This document shows, in pieces, positions 24,201 to 38,800 of a stretch of DNA of 64,000 bases. The translations under genes and the position numbers were made by a program. Under the pieces are notes generated by a model. That model searched no databases and had not been told where the DNA came from. It saw nothing but the letters and a program-made list of their open reading frames with translations. Position 1 is the stretch's first letter. Each line of letters opens with the position of its first letter. Source of the stretch: Lytechinus variegatus (Eukaryota; Echinodermata; Echinoidea; Temnopleuroida; Toxopneustidae); assembly GCF_018143015.1 (NCBI RefSeq), contig NC_054751.1, positions 30,643,783 to 30,707,782 on the forward strand. Reading direction: 5' to 3'.

Positions 24201-27200
24201 ACGACACTATCAACATATGCATGTCATATAAGTGTCGGACAGTTAATCTGGAAAGGTTACTATAATACAGTACAAATTACCCTAATGCAACTTTACAAAG
24301 GAACAGGATTATGAATTAGTAATTATCAGTAATAAATTAATACGTTAACTACTTCCCTGGGATAACTTCCCTACTCTTTACGAAAAGAGGAGGAGGTTTT
24401 TTAACGTGCAAATGGTGTGACTATCCTTTAAGGTGGTGTCACACCTTGGCGTTTTAGACAGCGTATGCCCGACGTATCAAAATTTCTCTAAAACGTTGGC
24501 ATACGCTGAACTTTTTTCAACTCTGGGCGTATATTTAGCGTATTCATAACGAGTTGGACGTATAAATAACGTATTAGTAACTTATATCGAACGCTTCGTT
24601 AACTTATAAGTAACGTATTCCAACGAATGCTTAGCGTATTGCTGGCGTACACAACTTATGCCCTACGATAGCCTAACTTACGCATAGCGCGCGGCAGCGT
24701 ATTGCTGACGAACACGTGTCGTAGCCTATAAAAAGGCTGCCACTCGACTATTCAAATCATAACCGCACGATACATCACCTATCAACACCACCGCCATGCC
24801 GAAGAAAACTCCTGTGAACCCCACCTTTATATACCAATTCCTATAAACATGATAAACGTTGTCAATACGCCATTATACGGTAGCTGTAAGTTATAAACAC
24901 GTTCAGTAAGTCTTGTGGTCGTCTGGAGCACGTCTTCATACGTCAATATACGTTGGAGTTAAGTTACACATACGTTCAAAGCACGTTACTCATAGGTTAG
25001 AAGTAAGTTTTAGGGTACGCTGGACATTATCTCGACGTATATCGACTTATGAGTAACTTACGAGTAACGTGTGTCAACGTGTATCAACGATCGCGTAACT
25101 TGCCTACATACAACTTATGGCCCGCGTATGCGGGACGTATGAGCCATACGCTGGCATACGTCGAAAAATTTTGTGCTTGCACAAAATTTTTCGACGACGA
25201 CCTCGCCGTATGACGACGTATACCAGCGTGTTTTAGCGTACTCTTAATGTATGCAAAACTTACCCGTAACGTTTTCGACGTACGCCAGCGTATTCGCCAA
25301 ATTCCTCATACGTCGGGCATACGCTGTCTAAAATGCCAAGGTGTGACAGAGCCTTTACACGGGACCGACGGCTCCGAAAGACTAAGACTGGGAACTAAAG
25401 TAAAATCAATAATTGATTAAACTCACCAAGTCAGCCAGTAGAGCATTAAAATGTTGTTGGGCTTCATCTTTTCTATACTGATCCCTCTCTCTATCAAGCT
25501 CCTTCTGCTGCTCAGTCCGTGTTCTCTGCACCTCCTTCTCGCGCTCACGCAAACTAACCTCGATGCGCTTCTGCCTCTCCGCATCGTCGTTATTCTGAAA
25601 AAAGAATGTGAGAAAATCACAATGCCCTGACCGAGATTCGTATCCATGATCAGTGCTCTACCAATTGAGCTTCCCAAGCTCTTGTCAAGGATATGCAACA
25701 TGCTAGCCTATTTCTTTTTTTTCACATTGAACATGTGATTTTATTAAACAGGGTGTAAAACCCTTAATATCTTCAGATTATATCTTGTTTCACCAGCTGA
25801 AAAAGTTTAGAGGTCACATTATATTCCAATTTCCTACTTTAAAAAAAAAAGGTCAGCCAGATAGGTGTTCCATACATGTACATGGAGCAATTCTCTGATA
25901 TGCCTTTATTTTCTTGCAAGAACCGCTATAGTAGGCCATAAGATGCATTGTAGAAAGAAAACATACCTTGAAATGTTGGTCGATGAAATCATGGAAGATG
26001 TCCTCCCTCTTGGAGCTGCTCTCGACGCCCTTATAGCGAGGGTCTGACTTCATCAGATCCTTGACCTTGCTCCAGCGAGTACTGGCAGAGAACTTCAGCT
26101 CCTCCTTGTGGTCCTCCAACATTGCCATAAACTCCTTCTTCATCTGTTGTCATGGCAACAGATGCAAAATGAAAGAAAGAGACAGAAATTAAATGTTAGT
26201 GGGCATTCTACTGTAATTATGAATTTTAATGATATATTTGACAATTCAGTCAAAATGATTTTCTAGTGATTATTTCTACATCATGCATCTGCTCGCTCTT
26301 GCAATCTGGGTCAAAGTTGATAGAAAAAATTGATAGAAATTAAAATTTCTTAGGCTAAGTATCTTTCAAAAGCATTTAGCTTTATGTTGTACTAAAATTT
26401 TAAAACAGCAATCCAAAGACCTGCGGAGGCAAATGGTTAGATTTAAATTGTGTAGACAAGTTCTCTCAAATAAGAATTAAATAATATCAAAAAAGAATAA
26501 CATTTCTGCGAATGCCCTTTAAATCAAACTTGAGTTCGATGAAAGTTTCTTTTCAAATCAATTTTTTAGGGCTAAATTTTGATATCTCCAAAAACTTCAT
26601 TCATAAACAGTAAAGGAGCTAAATGTTGAATGTAAAATGTATCTGGTGAATTGCTCTTGGCAATAAAAAAAGATTAATGGCACAAGTTGGAAAAATAAGA
26701 TTTTCAGTATTTGAGAGAACAAGTCTAATGAAGAAACAAATAACATATATTATACTCTTTGTACATTTTAAACAAATTTAAAAAGAAATTTGATTCACAC
26801 ATATTTAATACTAAGCTGATTTCATTTTAGAGAATGGACTACAGTATATTCTTTAGAAAGCAATCATAAACATGTAATTTGCAAGTTCAGTGTTGCATAA
26901 AATGTTTCAATAAAAATTCCAATCATGTTTAAACTGATAAAAAATGCTGATAGGATCATGTCTACAATATCTTTCTATTGCTTTTTCTCTCAAGGATGAA
27001 TTTAATTTCCAAAATTTCTCACATGTTGATGTAGTATAAATAATGGATGACAGAGAAATATGCATAATATCTTTGTTCTAAAAACCCATTACAGATTAAT
27101 CAGCAACACATATTCCATGGCCTGTTACTATGGGAAGAGGTGTCCTTATGACGACCAAATGATTTTGCTTATCGAGACTCGCCAATAAGAATTGATCAGG

Positions 27201-28541
27201 AAATTGAAAATCGGACTTACATTAGTGTGATAATATACACGAGATGCCTATCTGTAGCCTGAAAAACAATGCACAAATTCAGAAATCGCTACATTAACAA
27301 GCATCACCTTTGCGTTTCCCTACATGGTCTATTGCCACCAGTAATCTACATGTAAGTGGATTGTAATGACTCAAGAGCTCAATGCATTTCTCCATGAGTT
27401 TGCTGGAATGGATCACAAGTTTGTGTCAAATTCTCAGCGTTTTATGAGAAAATTAGTGAAAGATGGATTTAAGATAACTATGTTAGCTGTCACCCTCCAA
27501 AACCAACAAGTTGCCCAAAATTAATTTTGAGATTTTCATTGAGCTTTAAAAAAGCACATCCTGGTAGCTTGCCAAATTGATCATCAATAACCCCCACAAT
27601 AATACTTGGTTGAATGCAGGAGAAATATAGTGAGAGCTTCCAAGAATATTGAGGACAAAAAAGGTTTGAAGTTTGGGAGTTGTTGTAACTTCAGCCATTC
27701 TCTGGTCTGATAAGGTCAAATGACACTCCCCAATAGCATAATAACATACAATATGTGTTGCTGTTTAGGTCATTTCAAAGTTATATCACAACAGATTCAT
27801 TTATCAACACTGTACATATATATTTCACTAAAACCTTCCTTAATAATAATGTAATATCAGATCAACAATACATTAATATATACATCTGGAATGATTAAAA
27901 ACAAAATTTGGTTATCTGTCACAGTATAAGATCAAAATAATAGTCATTATATCACATTTCAAGTAACATGGTATTATTTCTTTCAGCAAACATTCATTAG
28001 TGATGAAAATTCTTTCCCTAGATCCACTTTTACAGGGACTGTTTGATGTTTGGAGTTTATCAGGAAGCAAATGGTCAGTGATTTTTCACTAAAAAATATA
28101 TATTCTGAGTGAATGAAATGTGAGGACTTCAGTAGCTTGAAACAGTAATCAGTGAACACATTGACTATTTGTTTATCTGAAATGCTCATATGAAATACAT
28201 CCAGAATAAATGAAATTGCTTTCTCAACATGTAAAATGGAAAATTTTGAATGGTTCAAATAAAAATCTCATGAATAAGTTGTGTTTTTTATTATTATGTT
28301 ACATGAAATGTGATTAAAAAAAAGAATGCTCCTTTGCACATTGGATGGCCAGAGACAAAGAGGAGAAAAATATTGTCATGGAAACAGTATCAAACTATCG
28401 AAAAGAGGAGAAAAATGATGGGATGTCGTCAGCACATTGATATGTCCCTTGTGAGTTTTACCATCTCCCCAAAAAATCTCCATTTGGTGTACCGGTAACA
28501 TGAATTATACAGTAGAAGCAGTAACAGTAACAGTAGTAGTA

Positions 28542-28574
<33 letters not shown>

Positions 28575-28687
28575 GTAGCAACAGAAGCAGTAGTAGTTAG
28601 TAGTAGCAGCAGTAGTACTACTAGTAGTAATAGTAGAAGTAGTAGTAGTAGTAGTAGTAGTGGTAGTAGTAGTAGTAGAAGTAGAAA

Positions 28688-28723
<36 letters not shown>

Positions 28724-28778
28724 CAGTAGCAGTAGTAGTAGCAGTAGTAGTAGCAGTAGTAGTAGCAGTAGTAGTAGC

Positions 28779-28860
<82 letters not shown>

Positions 28861-31800
28861 ACAGCAGCAGCGACAGCAGTAGTAGAAGTCAGAAATATTT
28901 TAGCTTAAATGAACATCATATATTTATATAATACATTTTTCTTTTAATTCCTTTATTTGTAATCTTTAATTATACAAATATTATGGTATCAATGAACAAA
29001 GTTGCCTTAATAATTCAGTTTACAGTGCATTATCATTACCTCTCCTTTGCAGCAATGCAAGCTATCTTTACCAATTATAGAATATATCATTCAATAATGC
29101 TTCGATACGGGAAGCTCGGAATGGGTTGTAAAAAAAAATCTTGCAAACAAAATGTGAGAAAGGGAATAAGAGTGACAGGTAGGAGAGAAGGAATAGAGGC
29201 AATCATTAATAAGGTTGGTAACTTGGTAGGCATTATCATACAAGCTATTTTTCATTTTTCCAAGGGGATAAGACAAGCAGAGAGAGAGAGATACAGACAG
29301 AGAGGAGGGAAAGAGACAAGAAGTTGTAAACATGCACAATGAATACACAGTGAAAATTGGAAAACAAGTAAAATAGTAATAATAAATAGTGGAAAGGTGA
29401 AGAAATGTTAGTGTGGAAAGGGGGGAGTAAAATATGATTTATAGGGCAATAATATGTTATAAAAGATGACAAGCAATATAACATGGATAAAAAAAAGAGG
29501 AAACAGGCAAACCAGACCAGATGAAGTCAAGAAATTAAAGAAAACAACAAAAGGCTAGTGTTAACAAAGGAGGAAAAATAAAGGAAAAACAGAGAAGAAA
29601 GAGGAATTTCAAATCATATAAAACAGAATAGGAGGAATTGGAGAGAAAAAAGAAGAAATGACTGAGACAAAATTGGAATATCAAACAATGCATGTAAACA
29701 AGAAAAAGTGCAGTATAGAAAGTAACAAGACAATGGAAAATGACAAAGGAATAACTACATCATGCAGAAGATAGCATCGGCAGACAAGAAGACATTGTGA
29801 GAGAAAAGGGCAGAGAAAGTAAAGAAAGGGGAGAGATTAATGGGCTCATTCAAGTGCAAAGAAGCATTCAAAAAAATTCTGAAATACATAAAAATATATC
29901 ATTTAAAAGAAAAAAAAAATCATTCTTCCACACTACACAGTCTGGGTTCACATTTTCTCGATCTACCATTTAAAAACTAACTTGGAACAATGTGCTGTAC
30001 CGAATTTAGCTGGACTAATTTTGCAGCAGAAGCCATGAGGAGACCCGAGGGTCATTCCCCCCTTTGACACGACAGCTGAGGGAGAGAACGCAAGCAGGAA
30101 TGATAGCTCCATTCAGCAACCCCGCAATCGCCATGGCTACAGGTTTGGATGGTCGTCATGACGAGATAAAATACAAGGCTTGTTAGGATTTAGGTGTTAT
30201 CAATAAAGGTTCTTTTTGTCAGAATTGGGGAATTATTTCATTGTAATAATGATGCTCATGGAGGAAAAAACTATTGTTTGAACAATGGTAGGAGCATGCA
30301 TTTATCAATAAGCTTTTTAAAAATTATTTTAATCAAAATTTTGTGTATTACTTCTGTCGTACAAAATCAACATTACAATCACAAGATAATTTGTGTAAAC
30401 TCAAAAAGTAAATAATCTGGATTCTTCAAGTCAGAAAGCAAAGTATGATGTATGAAAATGGTTCTTTTAAGAGAAAATGAGACATGCAATGCAAGGAAAA
30501 ACTGAGGGAAAATACAAGATATACAAAATCAGATCATGGAATTCAAACCTATAATCATGCACCAAAATATCCAGTGATCATATTCATATTTTTTTCAACT
30601 TATTTTTAATATACTTAATTTCATAACAATAATATTGCAACCTGTGGAGAAAACATTTTATCTTGAACATATCAACATATTTAACTTCAAGCAATAATGC
30701 AGGATAATGAAAACACAAATTCATAAGAGTGAACAGATGTTGTAAAAAATAATTTAAGAATTAAAATAGATCAATTAACTTTCATACCAGTTTGAAAAGA
30801 CAAAATTGCAATTGAACTGTCTAACAATACAATGACATTTTTTTAAAGACAATTATGTAATTGAACATTGATTCATTGCTCAAATATTTGTCTTATTATC
30901 AATAAAGCATGATCTTCAATCATTGTTCTGAAAAGCACATACATGTATTCTTGGAAATTAATATAGTAATCAAATATTTTAAAATAAATAAGAATGCTGC
31001 AAGGGAAAGATTAGACATAGCAATTAAATCATACATCATCATATAATTTCAGTAAGTAATAAAAGTAATATATTATACTTTTCATTAAAACATGTAATAT
31101 AATAAATAGTTTAAATCAACTTTATAAACAACAACATCATAAATATTTGTGCACAAGTGTATTTATTGTGTATTTGAACTCAATATAAAAATAATTCACA
31201 AAAAATCAATATTTCATCAAATCAAATTCAATATTTGAAGTAATAAGATGAACCTGAAAAAGAAATCATTAGGATTTAGTAGTGGACTGTAATATAGTAA
31301 TAAAGAGTGGAGCAATACAACATAAACCTGCTAAATAAAAATTTTATTCACATTGTACAAAGTGCAGAACATAATATGGATGTTAAAATAGAAATATTCC
31401 ATCAGAAGCCCTGGGCCACTTTGCAAAACACAAGCATTGATGGCAACTTTGCAATCAGTGATAACTTCCATGGCAACCTTATATATATTGGCAATGGTAT
31501 AAGGTGGTATTTATCATTGATGACAAAATTTCCATAAAAGGTATTGTTTAACATTGTGAGCAGTCGATTTAAAAAATTCTCAAACCAAGATGAAACATGT
31601 GTACCAGTACATGTATTGGAACTAATAAACCATGAAAACAACCATTATTGAGAATGAAAAGCTAAAACTACAAGGATAACCCCGATTTTGTAAATAGACG
31701 TCTTATAGATGCCTAAATAGTACATATAAGTGTATGGGATGAAATTAAGATGGTGTTTCCGGTCACTTTATATTTCAATTATTGAAGCACTTAATAATTG

Positions 31801-34800
31801 TTTTCGAACGCAATTTTTTCTGGGCTTCATTTTTGTAACATATCCTAGACACAGGTGACAAGCGTGACCTTCTAGCTCAGATTTTTTAAAAGTCAAACTG
31901 ATGTTAAACAATCACTTTAATGGAGTTTATGTTATGCAAGAGGGCCTGAGTCATATTAAAATGGGATTACTGTCCACAACAAACAATAAAACAAGATATT
32001 AAACAGCAATAAAAAAAACATATCCTTGCTCATTAAGCAAGAGTATACCTGCCATCTAAGAACCAAGAAATTATAGATAATAGAGTTTTTATGGGGACAA
32101 AATAAACTTCCTGCATTGAAATTTGAAAAAAAAAACAAAAAACATTTGACATGGAAAAAAAATCAATTTATGTAAATCTAGAAATTGCCTAATTGAAGAG
32201 GAACAGCCGACAGGTATACATTATGGGAACATTTTAAATCATTAGGAATGTTCAATGTAAGTTGTATTCATATAACAAAAAATGTCTACCGTAAGTAACG
32301 GTGTATTAACCGCACCTTTTTCTCGGCGGGATAGAAGCAAAAGTCGGGGGTGCAGTTTATACACGGTGACGGGTCTGAGCCAGCCCGCCGTAACCCCTCC
32401 CGTACATGTACGATGTCTGCCAGATCACAACACATCGAGTGGCCGGGCGTAGCCGCCCAGGCAATGTCGTTTAGAGGGGTATGAGCCGAGGGTAATGGGA
32501 AGCAATTATTATGATCTTAATCAAATATTGTCCATAACAAACGCACCCACCTTCATGACACTAATTTTGACTTTATTCTTGATTCAAAGTAGTGAAGTTC
32601 CCTGGCTAATTTAAAAGAGACGCCAAGCATACTCGGTAATATTTTGTCACTGCTGAGCGAGAGTTGAGTGAGCTTAATTATTGCGTTGTAATGTGGTTGT
32701 AGTGCGACTTAAGCTGGCGCTATTCAAAGTCCTTGTTTTTTTTTCCTTCCTGTTTGCTTTTCATAAGATACCATGTAAACCACGCACGAGAGAGACGGCA
32801 CGAAGCCGTAAAAAACAACTGGAAAAAATGTCAATTTCTTTGTTTCTTGAACCTTCCTGTAATCCCGTATCCAAAATTCATGCTAAGACATCAAATTTCT
32901 GAAAGTGATTGTGAGATTGTGATGCAAGAAATGTGAATGTTTCTTCCTCCTACGCTGGGAAAGACACAGATCATAATTTGATAAGATGTACTGGCATGAC
33001 TGGTACTGTATCGTAGTTTGCAATGTAATGGCAGTGCTGTGTGTGTACACTGTGACTGTGAGGTGAGTGAGTGTATAAGTTGCCAATATTGTCGGCCGGG
33101 GACCGTTCTTTCTAACATTTGTAGATGAATTGATCAAGAACAGCATATTTCCGCATACCGGTAATCTCTTTGGATACTTTGAAATCTTAAAAACTTAGAT
33201 TTTGTTTCTTCGTACATGTACCTCAAATATGCATGTAAATGTGAGAATTTTTTTTTTTTTTAGTCCAAAGTTGGGGGTGCGGTTAATACACGGGTGCGGT
33301 TAATACACCGTTACTTACGGTACTTCTGATAGTAGCTCTGAAAAGAACGCTATCCTCGTTGTTTTGAGCAGATAAGCTTTGCTCTTTGTCAGGAGAAGAG
33401 CAAAGCTCTCCTGATGAAAAGCAAAGCTTATCTGCTCAAAACGAAGAGAAAAACAGTTCTTTTCAAAGCTACTATCAAATGGTCTACACATCTCCTCTCA
33501 ATGAAGAGTAAAAAATCCCTCAAAGTTCCTCAGAAATGACAACAAAACCTCTATTTTTCCCTAATTTTTGGTTCCTCCTAATTTTTTTTTCAACTTTTGT
33601 GGAGTTTCTCTAGCCTAATCTGATTGAATTCACGATGTATGGCAACCTCAAACATGGTTTAAATCCATAAAACAGCATGTAAGTATAATTTTTTCAAATG
33701 AATTGAAATAAACTGGGGTCTGACCAATAGCTCCAAATATAAATGGAGAAGGACTATTTTTTTCTCCTGGTCAATCTTTCTTATTACACATAATTTGGGG
33801 ATCAAGGAAAGTAAGGCAACTGACCAATGAGACAATTTTATTGTTGATCAACATTCACAGACTAATGTTTCATGTTCTGAAATTTTACAACTCAAAACAG
33901 ATCTCAGATTTGTACTTTAAGTAAACATTCAAGTACAAACAGCACTTGATAAAGGTTGAGATTAGAACCGTTCTATTGTGAAGAGCAAATATCATACACA
34001 TACAGGCCCTCACACTTCGTGAGGAAATCAGAAAAACATGAATTAAAAAATCACAAATGACATTGCATCAATTCTGATTCTGCATTATTACAGAAGGCAT
34101 TTATATGAAGTGCAATAATCAATGCAAAATATTTGTGAATTCTTGGCTTCAGAATAAAAAAAAGGAAAAATCACGGAAAAAAATTGATTTTGGCATAAAA
34201 GAATTATGAGAGCCATCTTAGAATTTGGAAAAAAAATCAAGAATCCACTCAAAGCTTAGGATGAAAATTCCAGAGCACGCATGGTTGTCAAATGTTGCCC
34301 CCACCCCTACCCGCATCTCTTGCCCCACCCCAACCCCATCTCTTGCCCCACCCCAACCCTATCTCTGGCCCCACCCCAACCCTATAAAAGGCACCAGTAC
34401 TCCCTACCTTTTCAGCCTTGCTGATGCCCTCCTCTTTGGCTTGTCGGCGGACCTGCAGCATGTACTCGTTGTAGAGGCTCTCTCGTTCTCTCATCTTCTC
34501 GATGGCCTTGAACCTAGACTCCTTGCCATACTTTTGTGCAAATTCACTGAATGTGGTCCTAGGAAGGAAAGAGGGAGGAGGATTCAAGAAATCCTTTACC
34601 GATTTTACACTAACACGATGATCAACATCTTCTATAGTTATTGTCCATGGGGGCGCTGTGGTCTATGGTTACGAATCTTGTCGTCTTTCATGGCGCAGTC
34701 AAATTTCCCCTACGGTCGCCGTACAGCGAGTCGCAAACAGCTGTTTTAACATTTTTTGTACCAGCAACATACATGTACGGGTGGTTTGAATAAAATTAGA

Positions 34801-35867
34801 TGAAACGGCTATTTTCGACTCACGGTATGGGAACCATAGGGAAAATGTGATTGCAGCATTAATGAGAGGGGCATGGGTTCAAATCTCAGCCACGGCTGTT
34901 TTCCTTCAGCAAGAAATTTATCCACATTGTGCTGCATTCAATCCAGGAGAGGTGAATGGTTGCCAGGCAGGATTAATTAATTCCTTGAATGCACCAAGTG
35001 AATTTTGCAGCTAGAGCTACAGCCGGGGTAATACATAGTGCACCATTTAATAGGAAACTAGATAATTGGCGCCTCATGAATGCTATACATTACTATTATT
35101 ATTATCATTATATAAGTGATCCATGCACAGTGGAAGGAAGGGGTTGGGGGTGATTACTGCAGGTGAAAGATAGTACCAGCCATCTCTGTTCATCTTGGTT
35201 CACTTATTTGAATGGTGTTTCATATCAAAATTGTGAAGACATGCCGTTCTTATTTCAGCTTATCTTGCTTTCCATACCCATCTTCTATTAAGATAATCTT
35301 TCAAAACTGCAATAAGGGAAGAGTCTCTCTCACAATGCAATATACCAGAGTATAGCCTTGCCTATTTAGGTTTAAACATACAAAACTGCTGAAACCTTCT
35401 TCTTCTTTTGGGGGGGGTCTCTTTTGGAATTTGTTAAGTAATCATAAGTCTAGATTTAACACTATGATTCACTAAAACATTTACTCCTGGATGTTGGCTT
35501 ACTTTGGAGTCAGTTTGGCCTCCTGCATGAGAGCCTTGAAGTCATCCTTGCTCTGTTTGACCTTGGTGGCCTTCTCCTTGCGCTCCTCGTCAGCCCTCGT
35601 CTTGATGAAGTTCTCAAACTCATGCTTCCGCTCCCGGGGAGTCAGGAGTAGGTACCTCTGATCAAAGACGATCTTGTGGAGCTCCTTCTCCCAGGTGGAG
35701 AACGCTGAAACCTGTAGGGGGGGATAGAGATGATAGGCAAGACATTGATATATATTTGCCACTCTCCAGCCAGGTGCAGTAAATACGCACCAGATAGGAA
35801 TTCCATCATCATCATCATCATCATCATCACCACCACCATCATCACCACCACCATCATCATCAACACC

Positions 35868-35898
<31 letters not shown>

Positions 35899-38800
35899 CT
35901 ATCATCATCATCACCACCACCACCACCACCAACCTCATCACCACCACTATCATCATCATCATCAACATCATCACCATCATCATCATCATCACCAGCACCA
36001 CCACCACCACCAACTTCACCACCACCACTATGATAGGCAAGATGTTGGTATACATTTGCCACTCTCCATCCAGGTGCAGTAAATATACACCAGATAGAAA
36101 GAAATTCCATCATCATCATTATCATCATCATCTTCATCATCATCATCATCAACATCACCATCATCATCATCATCATCAACATCATCATCATTGATTATTG
36201 AAAAGGTGAATAACTCACCCCTCTCTCCAGCAGCATGTCTCTGAACTGCTTCTGCCTGATCTCAAGGGGAACCAGTGCCCTCTCCCGGGCCGCTTTGACC
36301 TCGGCCTCCAGCGCCGCTAGCTTCTCCGGATCTCCCTGGTGCTTGTCCTTCTTCTTCTTCTTGGCCTTGGGCTCGTGGTCCTCCTCATCATGGTCCTTCG
36401 TCTCCTCTTTCTTCTCTTCTGACGGATTGAGATAGACAGAAGAACAAAAATGAAACATACTCGTATGCAAGACTGGGAATTGTGTGGTGTGTACAGTGGT
36501 GCTAAAGAGTTAATGAACCCCACCAAACAATGCACTCCTTCATGCTGAGTGATGAATGTAGACAACGAAACTACAATGTCTAGCAAGCCCAGAGAAGCAA
36601 ACTATTGACTGAAATATTTTACCACCTGACTTCGCAATGAAATATCTAAAACATGGCAGAACTTGAACACTTTAAAATATGTTTATTTCCTGGTGGGCTT
36701 CACTAACTTTTAAACACCACTGTAGGGCAATTCCATGAAATGATCAACCTTTTTGCAAGTCCGACCCCCATTATTCTCAAGTTTTACTTCACTTCATAAA
36801 CTGACCAAGTCATGTTCCTTTGAGAGCATTATAGACCCTCAAAAAAACAAGAAATCAGAGACGGAACATTTCATTAAGGCCCCACATATAGGGGGTCTGA
36901 CTGTAGGGTCAGTGATTTTCCGTTTTACCTGTGAATAAAATGGAAATTACGTTTGTTTTTCATGTAAAAATTCATGTAATTTACCTTTGCGAAATGGAAT
37001 TCAGGTTTAGCTGTGAACATTTTCAGTGACAAAATGGAATTTTTAATTTTTAGATAAAAGTTAAAACAGAATTACAAATTTTAAGAAACGGAAAAGACCT
37101 TTTTTAAACGGAAAATCACTGTCTCTGTGACTGACTACCGTGCTTCCGATTTTTGGGCTGTTAAAAATTCTGTAATTTTTTCTTCATCTAAGGCATTTTT
37201 CCCTGATTTGAGATAATTCCCTGATTTTTTTTCCCTGACTGGAAAAAAGGAAAATAATTTTCCGTGATTTCCCTGATGGGCTGGGAACCCTATTAAAGGC
37301 GAGTCCCAAACGTAAATACATGCAATAGAATCTTATTGATTCATGTCTGTAAGACCTCAATAACAACATGCACTCACCTTTCTTCTCATCCTCGTCTTGC
37401 GGGGGCTTCTCCAGCACCATCCTATCAACGTCTGTCCGACCCAACAGATCTTCAGGTCTGTCCCACAAAGACTGCCTTGTACTGGGGTTGTAGAAGAATA
37501 CCTTGCTATCGCCAGTCCATACCAAACACCTATCAAGGAATAGAGGTACAACAAGACATGTTAAAATCATAAAGCAAGATGTCGGGTACTGAAAAAAGAA
37601 TTGTTGACAGTGTTGGCAGTATAAAGATTGCCCTCAACTGATTAAGGAGGGAGATCATTCAACTTACCATGGGGTGCCCGGGATGGGCTTAGTAGCGATT
37701 GGTTTTGATTTGTCCACTGGCTTCTCTTCTTCTTTCTTGGTTTCCACAACCTCCACGGGTTTGCTCTCCACAACAGGCTCCGACTGGTCCATCTCCTCCT
37801 TCAAATTAAAAAAAGAAAAACAGAAATAATCTCACTTTTGATAATTTTAAGATACATGTATTTCCCATTTTCTTCCTTTCTTTAATTCTGTATGATCCTC
37901 ATTTAAAAAAAATAATAATAAATTTTAAAAATGTCATTTGTATTTTTATGGTGACATCGAAAGGGGGGGGGGCTTCCTCTCCCCTTTCCCTGTTACAAAT
38001 CTCCAGAGCATATACATATATACACATTCCACAGAGACACCTGTGCATGCACATCCAAATGCAATCCTAGGGCAAAGGAGTTGTTGGCTTGCCATAGTCA
38101 GACTGGCGCTCTAAAAAAAATAGGGCCATTATACTCTTTTAAAAATGTCTATACATGCTGAAAAGAAATTAACTCTTTCCATCACTGATCCAATGTATAT
38201 TCCTAATACTTGGTAAAATTGAATCAGTGATCAGTGACCAGTGACTACAAATATGACTGTAATTCTGTTGAGTAAATTCTAAAGAAACGGATGAGAAAGC
38301 TTCCAAACCTCTTTATCTTCTGGTTTATCTTCTTCTGTGTCATCCATCTCCTCCTTGTCCTCCTCCTCTTCTGCCGGTGTCTCGGTCTCTTTCTCCTTCT
38401 CTTCCTCCTCTTCTTTCTTCTTGGCTTCCTCTGCAGACAAAAAAAAAACAACACTTGGGTAAATTGTACCTTGTCTACTAATGATAATACATAGTATTTA
38501 TGAGGAGCTGATTATCTTGTGGCCTATTCAATGGCGCACTGTATATTACCCTGGCAACACCTCCAGCTGCTTAAGGCGCTTGGTGTATTCAAGGAATTCA
38601 TCCTGCCAGGTACCCATTCACCTCACCTGGGTTGAGTGTGGGTAAACTTCTCGCTGAAGGAAAACATGCCATGGCTGAGATTTGTGAATTAACCCTGAAC
38701 AGGCCAGGGGGGGGGTTGAATCAACCCCCCAACATTTTCTGCGATCATTCCGCCGTGCGAATTTTTTTACCACGCCACTCACAGAGTTTATACTTTTAAC

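Larger units (their letters stand above)
26144..34407 (-). other. TCERG1 intron 13 (8.3 kb)
   Basis: No coding exon recognised. Contains an (AGT)n microsatellite (28515-28890), a purine-rich stretch on the plus strand (about 29125-29870), a TA-flanked transposon (32287-33322) and an adjacent long hairpin (33328-33477). In 26144-28500, 29870-32280 and 33480-34400 I see only AT-rich sequence. Confidence 0.6.

Noticed and set aside
24796..24845. A functional small protein [16 protein letters not shown]
   Set aside because: Only 16 codons inside a transposon with no continuation; treated as a remnant.
25423..25701. 92-codon Arg-rich minus-strand frame
   Set aside because: Out of frame with TCERG1 exon 15; the correct frame gives the conserved FF linker.
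28500..28931. Poly-Ser and poly-Val frames
   Set aside because: Artefacts of the (AGT)n microsatellite.
35642..36194. Met/Val-rich, Ile/Thr/His-rich and Asp-rich frames
   Set aside because: Translations of the ATC repeats in intron 11; only 35503-35711 is a TCERG1 exon.
38245..38454. Arg/Lys-rich minus-strand frame
   Set aside because: Wrong frame of TCERG1 exon 8, which is acidic in the phase-consistent frame.
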